Below the pieces are notes generated by a model. The model saw only the letters and a program-made list of their open reading frames with translations, did not search any database and had not been told where the DNA came from. Shown here in pieces: positions 28,680 to 37,629 of a stretch of 64,000 nucleotides of DNA. Position numbers and translations under genes: made by a program. The DNA lies in the NCBI GenBank assembly GCA_964611125.1, contig CAZSZO010000021.1:1-64000 (forward strand). Direction: 5' to 3'. This DNA comes from JAEUIX01 sp964611125. Its GTDB lineage: Bacteria > Planctomycetota > Phycisphaerae > Phycisphaerales > UBA1924. The stretch's first letter is position 1; each line of letters opens with the position of its first letter.

Positions 28680-29374
28680 GGGGGTGAGCCTCCATCGGCC
28701 GCCATCGTGGACGATGAGGCGGTGGCCGTGGTCGGCGGCGAGCGGGGCGGGAGGCGCGGGGGAGGTGGAGGTTGCCGGGTGCTCGGTCTGCGGCGCCGGG
28801 GGGGGGGGGCGGGCAGCCGGCGGAGGGCCCGCATGAGCAGGCGCTTGCCAAGCTGATCGTGCTGGTCGGGCAGCCAGAGCTCGCGGAGCGTCGCCAGCAC
28901 CAGCAGACCCGCCAGGCCGTAGTGGACGCCCGGCAGTTGAAGCAGCTCAGCCCCGGCGAAGATGCAGACGGCCCGGAAGAGCAGGCAGGCGATGACGAGA
29001 CGGAAGAGCACGCGGGCCCGGATGGCGGGCCGCACCTGGAAGTGGGCGAAGATGATCGAGATGACCGCGATGTTGTCGATGCTCAGCGCGAGCTCGTTGG
29101 TGTAGACCGTGACGAACTGGGCCCAGGCGAGCTTCGCGGCTTCCGGCGGGGTGAGGACCTTGTCGAACGCGGCGGCGGCCCCGAGCGCATCGGCTTGGAG
29201 GAGCGCCAGCAGCACCAGGGAGCAGATGCCGGCGGCGGCGAGCCACAGGCCCAGCGAGAGCGCAGCCTCGCCCTGGGTGATCTCGCGCGGGCGGCGCGAG
29301 AGCACGCCGACATCGAGGGCGACCAGCGCGGTCAGCAGGGCCAGGAAGCCGAGCCAGAGCCAGAGGGTGATCAT
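28676..29374 (-). CDS. N-terminal half of a frameshifted TerC gene
   Basis: 232 residues: MITLWLWLGFLALLTALVAL, DVGVLSRRPREITQGEAALS, then TNELALSIDNIAVISIIFAH, the first acidic TerC motif, and further helices to GKRLLMRALRRLPAPPP. After the run of C on the coding strand it reads RRRRPSTRQPPPPPRLPPRS, which is not TerC sequence, and stops within the ATGA shared with the next frame. One base more in the 12-base run (or two fewer) would join the two halves into one normal TerC protein plus PGPGW domain. Either the strain has a frameshift, or the run was misread in the assembly, or ribosomes slip there. Confidence 0.75.
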   Translation of the reverse strand: MITLWLWLGFLALLTALVALDVGVLSRRPREITQGEAALSLGLWLAAAGICSLVLLALLQADALGAAAAFDKVLTPPEAAKLAWAQFVTVYTNELALSIDNIAVISIIFAHFQVRPAIRARVLFRLVIACLLFRAVCIFAGAELLQLPGVHYGLAGLLVLATLRELWLPDQHDQLGKRLLMRALRRLPAPPPRRRRPSTRQPPPPPRLPPRSPPTTATASSSTMAADGGSPP

Positions 29375-29470
29375 CGGCGGGAGGGATGCGAAGAACGCGA
29401 ATGGGGGGGATGGGGCGACCGGCCAAGCTTAGCTGGGCCGGACCGGTGCGCCGCGTTCAGGCTTCTGGCA

Positions 29471-30946
29471 TCAGTCCTCTGGCCGCTCGCCCTCCGGCGC
29501 CATCTTGACGATCTTGGGATCGAAGCGGGCGATGGGGGCGACCAGGTCGGCCTGGCTGGCCATCACGGCGTGGATGTCCTTGTACGCGCCGGGGACTTCA
29601 TCGAGCCCGGCCGAGAGGACCTGGACGCCCAGGTCGTCGAGCTGGCGGCGGACATTGCCCCACACGAAGCTCTCGCGGGCCCTGGTGCGCGACATCGCCC
29701 GCCCGGCGCCGTGGCTGGCTGAGCGGAGAGACCCGGCGCCGCCCAGGCCGACGACGACGAAGCCCGGGGCGGTCATGGAGCCGGGAATGACTCCGAGCAC
29801 GCCGGCGCCTGCGGGGGTGGCGCCCTTGCGGTGGACGATGAGCTCGCGCTCGCCGCGCCCGTCGCCAGCGTCGTGACGCTCCTTCCAGGCGAAGTTGTGG
29901 TGATTCTCGACGTGGGCGAGGGCCCGGCACCCGAGATCGCGGACGATGCGGCGGTGGATGGTCTCGTGGTTGGCGGCGGCGTATTGACCCATCAGGTTCA
30001 TGGCGAGCCAATACTCCTGGCCCTCGTGCGAATCCAGGGAGAGCCAGGCGAGCTGCTTGAGCTCCTTGGGGAGCGCGTCGAGGCGGTCCATCGCGAGCCT
30101 TGAATAGTGGTCGCACACCGCGGCGCCGGTCCCCCGCGAGCCCGAGTGAGACAGCAGGGCCAGGTAGCGACCGGCGGGGAGGTCGAAGGCCCAACCCGAA
30201 CCCGCCCCCGAGCCGGAACGGGTCTCAAACGCTGGGCGCGGACCGTCGCTGACGGTCAGCACGCCCCACTCGACAAAGTGGTTGCCCGAGCCGCTGCTGC
30301 CCAGTTGAGCCCACGCCTTGTCCTTGTTTCGGTGGGTGATGGGGGAGACGGACCAATCGGCGTCGAGCACATCATGCTGCTCGCGGCGCTTGAGGGACGC
30401 GCCGACACCGAAGGCGGTCTGCGACTCCAGGGCGCGCACGAGGGCGTCGCGCCGGGGGGCGTCGTCGAGGGCGCCCGGGTCGATATCGACGATGGTCATC
30501 CGCATGCGGCAGGCGATGTCGACGCCGACAGCGTACGGGATGACGGCGTTTTCGGCGGCCAGTACGCCGCCGATCGGGAGGCCATAGCCGATGTGGGCGT
30601 CAGGCATCAGGGCCGCGGCGGCGGCGACGGGGAGTTGGCAGGCTGTGGTGAGTTGGCTGATGGCGCCGGCTTCGAGGCCCTCTCCCCAGATGCGATAGGG
30701 CGCGGGGTCGCCGGCTCGAACGGGCACAGGCCGGGCGACGGCCCGGTGTTCGAGCAGGGCGCGGGCGAAGCGGTCGAAGATCGGGTCGTCGGCGTAGCCA
30801 GCGGGGTTTTCGATGACACCTTGGATCGCGGCTCGCAGGGCCTCACGGCTGAGCCCGGCCTCGGCAGCGCGGGCGCAGGCACGCACGCCGAGCTTGAGCG
30901 GCTCGCCATTGGGGACACCCAGGTTGTTCAGTTCACGGGCTTTCAT
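29471..30946 (-). CDS. rtcB: RNA-splicing ligase RtcB
   Basis: 491 residues. RtcB joins 2',3'-cyclic phosphate or 3'-phosphate RNA ends to 5'-OH ends using GTP and Mn2+, in tRNA splicing and RNA repair. Visible motifs are MPDAHIGYGLPIGGVLA, AVGVDIACRM with the metal Asp and Cys, GSSGSGNHFVEW, LSHSGSRGTGAAVCDHYSRL, VENHHNFAW, the guanylylated His in SASHGAGRAMSR, and YKDIHAVMASQADLV near the C-terminus. The metal-site residues I can identify are present. The DIACRM variant (usually DIGCGM) marks a subfamily. There is no adjacent RtcA or RtcR. It is divergent from the next gene. Confidence 0.92.
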   Translation of the reverse strand: MKARELNNLGVPNGEPLKLGVRACARAAEAGLSREALRAAIQGVIENPAGYADDPIFDRFARALLEHRAVARPVPVRAGDPAPYRIWGEGLEAGAISQLTTACQLPVAAAAALMPDAHIGYGLPIGGVLAAENAVIPYAVGVDIACRMRMTIVDIDPGALDDAPRRDALVRALESQTAFGVGASLKRREQHDVLDADWSVSPITHRNKDKAWAQLGSSGSGNHFVEWGVLTVSDGPRPAFETRSGSGAGSGWAFDLPAGRYLALLSHSGSRGTGAAVCDHYSRLAMDRLDALPKELKQLAWLSLDSHEGQEYWLAMNLMGQYAAANHETIHRRIVRDLGCRALAHVENHHNFAWKERHDAGDGRGERELIVHRKGATPAGAGVLGVIPGSMTAPGFVVVGLGGAGSLRSASHGAGRAMSRTRARESFVWGNVRRQLDDLGVQVLSAGLDEVPGAYKDIHAVMASQADLVAPIARFDPKIVKMAPEGERPED

Positions 30947-31111
30947 GGCCCCAAAGGCAAGGCGGCTTATGCCCGCAAGGCAAGCCGGAGCGTCGTCGTG
31001 ATCGATTTTCGCGGACCAGACGGGGGTGATATGGGGGAAGGCCGGGGTGTGAGTGTCGTTCAGCCTCCAGTTCGGGTGATCGCGGGTGGGGCGGCGTTCG
31101 TAGGATTGGGT

Positions 31112-34100
31112 ATGGAGCCGATCAGGCCGTCGTCGCTGTCGCTGTCAGGAGTGCGCCGGGTGGTCGCGGCGGCCCGGCGGCGCGAGCTCGTGGCGTTGCT
31201 GGCGCGCCTTGGGGGGCCGTGGCTGACCATCGGTGGGGCGGCGGGGCTCGCCGGGGAGGTGGTGGCGAAGGGCTTCGTCTTCGGCTTTGGTGGCGGCTGG
31301 GTGAGCCTGGGGCTGCTGGCGGGCGGCGTCGCCGGGGCGGCGGCTGCGTGGCGCGGGCGAGGGAGCGAGATCGACTCGGCGGCGCGGCTTGACCAGGCGC
31401 TCGGGCTGCGCGATCGGCTCTCATCGGCGCTGGAGTTTGACGCTCAGGTGTCGGGCCAGGAGTCGGGCCAGAGTTCGGGACGGGGGTGGGGCCAGGACTC
31501 GGTACAGAGCCGGGGCCAAGGTCGGGCGTCCGACCCATTCGTCATGCTGGCGCTCCAGGACGCGGCGCGGGCGGCGGGTGGGCCGCAGGCGGCGGACCTC
31601 GCCCGCGCGGCTCCGGTGAAATGGGGCAGGGCGTGGGGGGTGTGGCCGGTGCTGATGGCGGCGGGCCTGTCGGTGGGTCTCTGGGCGCCGCGTGGACTGT
31701 GGCTCGATCGCCTGTGGCCGGCGAGCCCGGCGGTCGACCAGGGCGCCGCGGAGCGCGCTGCGGCTGAGCGGGCGGCGGCGGTTGAACAGGTTCGTGAAGC
31801 GCGCCAGGCGGTGACGCGCGCAGCGGTGAACCCCGACGGACCCGCCGACCCGACCCCCCCCAAGGCGAAGCAGGAGCTGGCGGCGCTCGAGTCGCTTGAG
31901 CGGGAACTTGCCGAGGGTCGGAAGGACCCTCAGGCGGCCCGGCGCGACGCGGCGGCCGCGCTCGACCGGATGGCCCAGGAGACGGAGCGGCGGGCCCAGG
32001 AGCGTTCGGATGCTGCCGACGCCCTGCGTGATCGCCTGGCGGAGCTGCGGCGCCGCTCGGCCGACGAGGCGCGGGCGGCGGGCGGCAATGGCGGCGCGGG
32101 GGAGCGTGGCGGCGAATCGGACCTCGGGCGGGCGCTGCGGGAGGGCGATCTCGCCTCAGCCGCAGAGGCGGTGCGCGAGGCCATGAACGAGCTTGAGAAC
32201 GCTCCGCCCGAAGAGCGGGCCAGGCTGGCGAGCGAGCTGGAGGAACTGGCGAAGGACCTGGGCGCGCTCGATCAGCCGCCAAGCGGTGAACCGGCGGCTG
32301 GCACGCCGCGGAAGACGAGCGAGCCGGGACCGGGGGGTGAGGCGAGCGGGCCCGAAGCGGGTGGGGCGGAGGCGCCCGAGCGGAGCGGGCCCGAGCAGGC
32401 GGCGGAGGCCCTCAAACAGCGGGGCGCCACGCCGGAGGCGGCGGAGCAGGCCGCGAAGTCGACGGATGAAGCGGCGATTCGCAAGGAGCTCGAGAAGGCC
32501 GGGGCGAGCCCGGAGCAGGCCGAGCGACTGGCGCGGAACGCCGCGCGGGAGAACCAGGAGCGCGCGGCCAAGCAGACAGCACAGGATGAGACCGAGCGGT
32601 TGAAGCGATCGCTTGAGGACGCTGCGAAGGCGCTCCGCGAGCCGACGCCGCCGCCGGAGCCGGACGCTGGGCCTGAGCAGGCCAAGCCTGCCGAGAAGCA
32701 GACTGGCGGCGAGAAGCAGGCCGGCGGTGAGAAGCAGACTGGCGGCGAGAAGCAGGCCGGCGGTGAGAAGCAGACTGGCGGCGAGAAGCAGGCCGGCGGT
32801 GAGAAGCAGGCGGGTGGTGAGAAGCAGGCCGGCGGCGAGAAGCAGGCGGGCGGCGAGAAGCAGACTGGCGGTGAGAAGCAGGGTGGTGGCGAGAAGCAGG
32901 GTGGTGGCGAGAAGCAGACTGGCGGCGAGAAGCAGGCTGATGGCGAGAAGCAGACTGGCGGTGAGAAGCAGGCTGGTGGCGAGAAGCAGCCAGGCGGCGA
33001 GAAGCAGGCAGGCGGCGAGAAGCAGGCTGGCGGTGAGAAGCAGGCTGGCGGCGAGAAGCAGGGTGGCGGCGAGGAGCGGGCTGGCGGTGAGAAGCAGGCT
33101 GGTGGCGAGAAGCAGGGTGGCGGCGAGAAGCAGGCTGGTGGCGAGAAGCAGGGTGGCGGCGAGAAGCAGGGTGGCGGCGAGAAGCAGGCTGGTGGCGAGA
33201 AGCAGGGTGGCGGCGAGAAGCAGGCTGGNNNNNNNNNNNNNNNNNNNNNNNNNNNNNNNNNNNNNNNNNNNNNNNNNNNNNNNNNNNNNNNNNNNNNNNN
33301 NNNNNNNNNNNNNNNNNNNNNNNNNNNNGCGGCGAGAAGCAGGCTGGTGGCGAGAAGCAGGGTGGCGGCGAGAAGCAGGCTGGTGGTGAGAAGCAGGCTG
33401 GCGGTGAGAAGCAGGCTGGCGGTGAGAAGCAGGCTGGCGGAGAGAAGCAGGCTGGCGAGGAGCCGGTCGGCGAGGGGCGGCAGCCTGGCGAGATGCCGCA
33501 GCTCCCGAGCGACAAGCAGGGGCTCGAACGCCTCGCCAAGCAGTTGCAGGAGTTGGCCAAGAAGCGCGACGGCTCGAAGCAGGATCGGCAGGAGGCCGAG
33601 CGGCTTCGTGAACTGGCCAAGAACTGGTGGGACCAGGCCTCGCCCGAGCAGCGGCAGCAGGCGCGGGAGCTGGCCCAGCGGATGGCTCAGCAGCGGGGCG
33701 AACAGGACCCCGGCGCCAAGCCTCCGGTCGGCGGCGGCGGCGACCCGGGGCAGCAGACTGAGCGTTCGGGCCAGCCGGGCGGTCCTGCTGGCGACGGCCC
33801 CGCTGGTCAGGCTCGGGGGGAGGCATCGGCGCAGCTGGCGGAGGCTCGCGATCGCCTTGACGCCCGGCCGCGGCCCGGAGAGGTCGGAAAGTCCGCCGGG
33901 GACCGGGTGGTGGGCGAATGGCTGGGAACCGGCAAGAAGGGTGCAGGGTCGGGGCCGGCCGATGCTGACGAGGCCCGGCGCGTGCTGCGCGACGCGGCGA
34001 AGTCGGCGCAGGACGCAGTCGAGGATCGGACGCTGCCGCGTCGGTACGACCGGCTGCTGCGCCGGTTCTTCCAGCGGGTGCCTGGGGAGATGGGGCTGAC

Positions 34101-34194
34101 CGATGACGCGCCGGGCGCGGGCCCCGGTGGCGTGAGCGGTGGCGGTGGTGGAGGCGGCGGGAGTGGGGGGGGCGGGCCCAAGCCAGGCTCGTGA
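31112..34194 (+). CDS. Membrane protein with large GGEKQ tandem repeat, broken by an assembly gap
   Basis: ATG 31112. Residues ~20-95 hold two membrane helices (TIGGAAGLAGEVVAKGFVFG, WVSLGLLAGGVAGAAAAW), then a third (VWPVLMAAGLSVGLWAP) near 185. Residues ~210-380 are Ala/Glu/Arg/Gln-rich coiled coil. From 32690 a tandem [A/T/G]GGEKQ repeat runs to 33450, interrupted by 100 N at 33229-33328. After the gap the true frame is the one reaching MPQLPSDKQGLERLAKQLQE and ending in GGGGPKPGS at 34194; the nominal continuous frame is wrong only because the N count is arbitrary. The gene precedes the VWA gene by 21 bases, so the two probably work together. No known function is recognisable. Confidence 0.65.
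32690..33450 (+). repeat. 18-bp tandem repeat encoding [A/T/G]GGEKQ
   Basis: About 30 units are visible before the gap and seven after it. The first residue varies among A, T and G, with single P, AD and EER variants; the GAGAAGCAG core is nearly invariant. Unit boundaries on both sides of the gap are in phase if the missing length is 17 plus a multiple of 18 bases. Confidence 0.95.
33229..33328. other. Assembly gap (100 N) inside the tandem repeat
   Basis: Exactly 100 N. The reading frame changes by one phase across it, and 100 does not fit the 18-base period, so the number is a placeholder and not a measured gap. Confidence 0.97.
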
Positions 34195-34215
34195 TCGGCT
34201 GCGGCGAGGCGCGCG

Positions 34216-37200
34216 ATGTCCATCCGATTTGACCATCCCGAGTGGCTGTGGGGCCTGGCGCTGCTGCCGGTGCTCGCAGGGGCGCTGCTGGCGTGGGGCG
34301 GCTCGATGAGCCTGCCCAGACGGTGGACGGCGATCGTGCTGCGGGCCGGGCTGCTGGCCCTGCTGCTGGCGATGCTCGCGGGCGTCACCGCGGTTCGGAC
34401 CACCAGCAAGCTCGCGGTGGTGGCGGTGGTCGACACTTCGCTGTCGGTGCGCAGCTACGCCCCCTCGGGCCGCGGCCCCGACGGAGAGATGATTGCACCC
34501 GTGGAGAGTGTGCGGCGCTGGCTGATGGCCGCCTCGGCCAAGCGCGGGCCGGAGGACCTGCTCGGGGTTGTCGCGTTTGACGGAAGCGCGGCGGTGCTCA
34601 CGCTTCCGACCGCTGGCGACGCGCTCCAGCACCCCATTGAGCTCCAGCCGACCGACGGCACGAATCTGGGCGAGGCGATTCGCCTGGCCGTCGCGGCGTT
34701 CCCGCGCGACGCCACGCGCCGGATGGTGGTGATCTCCGACGGCGTAGCCACCGCTGGGGACGCCCGGGCTGCGGCCCGCGAGGCGTCAGGTGTGCGGGAT
34801 CGCGGCGCGGCCGGTGGACCCGCCGGTAAAGCGGCCGGTAAAGCGGATGGTGCAGCGGATGGGGGAACCGGCGGCGGCGGGTCGGCCCGGCCTGCCGTGC
34901 CGGGACTGGATCGCATCGTGATCGATGTGCTGCCGCTGCGGTACGAGGTGGCTCACGAGGTGATGGTGGAGTCGGTCGACGCCCCGACGCGGGCCCAGGC
35001 CGGCGCCACGGTGTCGGTACGGGTGGCGCTTTCAAGTTCGGGGCCTGCGACGGGGGTGCTGCGGCTGTACCACGAGGGGGAGGAGGTCGACCTCTCCGGC
35101 GGTGGCGGCGGGGCCGGGAGCGGCGCCGGGGACGGCTTACGGGGCCGGCGGGTCGAACTGAGTGAAGGCCGCAAGGTGGTGGTGGTGAACGTTCCGCTCG
35201 GGGGCTCGAGGGTGCACCGGTTCAGGGCCGTGTTTGAGCCCGATGGACCCGCGCCGGGCCAGCCGGCCGGGGACACGATCGCCGCCAACAACATCGGCGA
35301 GGCGGTGACCATCACTCCCGGCAAGGGGGCGGTGCTGATCGTGGAGGGCGTGCGATCGATCGACAACACGGGCGATGCAGGGGCGACGTCGCCGGCGCGC
35401 GGGCTCCCGGGGGCGCCCGGCGGGCCGCTGGCGCGGATGCTGCGCGAAGAAGGCTTCGAGGTTGAGGTCGTCGGGCCCGAGTCATTCCCCGCTGACCTGC
35501 TGCGGCTGCAGGCGTACGACCTGGTGTTTCTGCAGGATGTCGCCGCCGATGCGCTGGGAACCGCGAGCATGGAGCGGCTCGCACGGTTCGTCACCGAGCT
35601 GGGCGGCGGGCTGTGCATGCTGGGCGGGCCAGAGTCATTCGCGGCGGGCGGGTACAAGGGCTCGCCGCTGGAGCCGATCCTGCCGGTGCGGCTGGATCTG
35701 CCTGAGAAGCTGGTGCTGCCTGCGGCGGCGGTGATGATCGTGCTCGATTGCTCCGGCTCGATGGGCTGGCGCGTGCAGGGGTCGTCACGGACGCAGCAGG
35801 AGATCGCCAACGAGGGCGCGGCGCTGGCGGCCCGCTCGCTGGACAAAAACGACCTGCTGGGGGTGATCTCCTTCAGCAGCGACTACACCGTTGAGATCCC
35901 CCTGGCAAAGAACGCCGATCCCATCAAGGCGGCCAAGACGATCCTGTCGATCCGGCCCGACGGCGGCACGAACATCCCGCCGGCGCTGCAGGAGGCCTAC
36001 CGCCAGATGCGCGGGGCCCAGGCCAAGGTGAAACACGTCATCCTGCTCACCGACGGCGTGTCGCAGGGGAAATCGAAGCTGGATGCACTCTGCAGGGCGA
36101 TGGCCGAAGAGGGGATCAAGGTCTCGACCATCGCGGTGGGCGATGGCGCCGACGGCGACGGGCTGGCCTCGATGGCGAAGGCTGGCGGGGGCCAGTTCTA
36201 CCAGGTGCTTGATCCGTATGTGCTGCCCAAGGTCTTTCTCCGGGCCATCCGCGTCGTGCGGACGCCGCTGTACAGGGAGGGCCCGTTCATCCCCGTGACG
36301 GCCGATTCGGCCTCGCCGCTGCTGGATGGGTACCTGGCGTCGGGCCCGCCGCCGGCCCTGCTCGGGCTGAATCTGGCCCAGGTGCGGCCGGAGATCACCG
36401 CCCTCAATCCGCTGCTGACCGACAAGGGCGAACCCGTGCTGGCCCACTGGCAGGCTGGCCTCGGGCAGGTCGCGGCGTTCACCTCCGACGCAGGCCGGTG
36501 GGGCGAGCCCTGGCTCGACTGGCCGGGGTACCGAGCCCTCTGGACGCGCGTGGTCCGCCAAGTTTCGCGAGCCCCCGGCTCGCGCGAGGCGGAGCTCTCA
36601 GCGGAGGTGGTGGGGGATCAGCTGCGCATCCGCGTTGACGCGGCGGGTGAGGACGGGCGGCCGCTGGACGGCCTTGAGGCCCCCGCCGCGGTGTATGGGC
36701 CCGATGGCCGGCGGCTGGAGGCGGTGCTGAGCCAGATCGGCCCGGGGACGTACGAGGGCGTGGTGCGGGCGGACCAGAGCGGCAGCTATGTGGTGACGGT
36801 GAGCCCGCGGGAGACGACGCGGGGCAAGCCGCGCGCGATGACCCCGGCGATCGGCGGGGTGACCAAGCCCGCGGGGAGCGAACTGCGGGTGCGGCGGAGC
36901 AATGACCGGGTCTTGCAGGAACTGGCGGAGCTGACCGGCGGACGGGTGCTCGACATGGCCCAGCCGGAGGCGGCGGGGCTCTTTGACCGGGCGGGGTTGC
37001 GGCCGCGGGAGGCGCGCACGCCGCTGTGGCCGTTCCTGCTGCCGTGGGCGCTGGTGCTGACGCTGGTTGATATCGCGGTGCGACGGATCGCGTGGGACCG
37101 GCTGCTGTCGAGCCGCTTTGGCGAGGGGCTGAGGCGGATGGCGGCCCGGGCGGTGCGTGACCGTTCGCGAGAGGCCGCGGCGACGATCGGCGCCCTGCGC

Positions 37201-37533
37201 GAGGTGGAGCAGCAGGTTGAAGCGCGCAACGCCAGCGTGGACGGGGCCCGACTGACCGCGGCGGACGCCCGCAAGATCGTCGAAGCCCGCAACCGCGAAC
37301 TGCTGGCGGCGCAGCGGGCGGGCTTGCGCGGGCGCAAGGCGGGTGCGGTGGGGAGCGGGGGCGGTGGGGGCGGTGGGGGCAGCAGCGTGAAATCCTCGGG
37401 GCCTGCTGAGCCGACCCAGCCTCGTCCGGCTCCCCAGTCGCCCGGTGACGCGCCGCCGGCCGGGGCTGCGGGTGCGGAGGAGGGGCTGCTGGCGGCCAAG
37501 CGGCGGGCGCGGGAGAAGTTTGAGCGGTCCTGA
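34216..37533 (+). CDS. Membrane protein with two VWA domains and a GATase1-like domain
   Basis: 1105 residues. The N-terminal part resembles BatA-like proteins (DHPEWLWGLALLPVLAGALL) with two membrane helices, then a first VWA-like region beginning VVAVVDTSLSV with a partial metal site. Residues ~360-480 (ARMLREEGFEVEVVGPESF, GGGLCMLGGPESFAAGGYK) look like a class I glutamine-amidotransferase fold. A complete VWA domain follows near 500-690 with MIVLDCSGSMG and ILLTDGVSQG metal-site motifs. A further beta domain, a membrane helix near 940 (LWPFLLPWALVLTLVDIAV) and an Arg-rich coiled coil close it. Such proteins occur with MoxR/DUF58 modules, none of which lies in the window. Paired with the repeat gene upstream. 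Confidence 0.8.
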   Translation: MSIRFDHPEWLWGLALLPVLAGALLAWGGSMSLPRRWTAIVLRAGLLALLLAMLAGVTAVRTTSKLAVVAVVDTSLSVRSYAPSGRGPDGEMIAPVESVRRWLMAASAKRGPEDLLGVVAFDGSAAVLTLPTAGDALQHPIELQPTDGTNLGEAIRLAVAAFPRDATRRMVVISDGVATAGDARAAAREASGVRDRGAAGGPAGKAAGKADGAADGGTGGGGSARPAVPGLDRIVIDVLPLRYEVAHEVMVESVDAPTRAQAGATVSVRVALSSSGPATGVLRLYHEGEEVDLSGGGGGAGSGAGDGLRGRRVELSEGRKVVVVNVPLGGSRVHRFRAVFEPDGPAPGQPAGDTIAANNIGEAVTITPGKGAVLIVEGVRSIDNTGDAGATSPARGLPGAPGGPLARMLREEGFEVEVVGPESFPADLLRLQAYDLVFLQDVAADALGTASMERLARFVTELGGGLCMLGGPESFAAGGYKGSPLEPILPVRLDLPEKLVLPAAAVMIVLDCSGSMGWRVQGSSRTQQEIANEGAALAARSLDKNDLLGVISFSSDYTVEIPLAKNADPIKAAKTILSIRPDGGTNIPPALQEAYRQMRGAQAKVKHVILLTDGVSQGKSKLDALCRAMAEEGIKVSTIAVGDGADGDGLASMAKAGGGQFYQVLDPYVLPKVFLRAIRVVRTPLYREGPFIPVTADSASPLLDGYLASGPPPALLGLNLAQVRPEITALNPLLTDKGEPVLAHWQAGLGQVAAFTSDAGRWGEPWLDWPGYRALWTRVVRQVSRAPGSREAELSAEVVGDQLRIRVDAAGEDGRPLDGLEAPAAVYGPDGRRLEAVLSQIGPGTYEGVVRADQSGSYVVTVSPRETTRGKPRAMTPAIGGVTKPAGSELRVRRSNDRVLQELAELTGGRVLDMAQPEAAGLFDRAGLRPREARTPLWPFLLPWALVLTLVDIAVRRIAWDRLLSSRFGEGLRRMAARAVRDRSREAAATIGALREVEQQVEARNASVDGARLTAADARKIVEARNRELLAAQRAGLRGRKAGAVGSGGGGGGGGSSVKSSGPAEPTQPRPAPQSPGDAPPAGAAGAEEGLLAAKRRAREKFERS

Positions 37534-37557
37534 TGATGTGGCGGGCCGGGCGGGGGT

Positions 37558-37612
37558 GTGTGCCGGGGGGGTGTCTGGGGGGGTGTCTGGGGGCGTGTCT
37601 GGTGGGGCGTCT
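37558..37612 (+). repeat. Short G-rich tandem repeat between the VWA and DUF885 genes
   Basis: Four imperfect copies of a GTGTCTGGGGGG-like unit occur within the 96-base intergenic region. Runs of five to seven G make a quadruplex possible on the plus strand. Confidence 0.7.
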
Positions 37613-37629
37613 AGCGGTATCCTCGGGGG

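Noticed and set aside
32690..33450. CRISPR-like array
   Set aside because: Units are 18 bp, directly adjoining, without spacers, and they are translated.
32156..33826. Leu/Ala-rich minus-strand frames (LLLAATLLLATS repeats) across the tandem repeat
   Set aside because: They are the reverse reading of the GGEKQ repeat and would be artefactual hydrophobic proteins.
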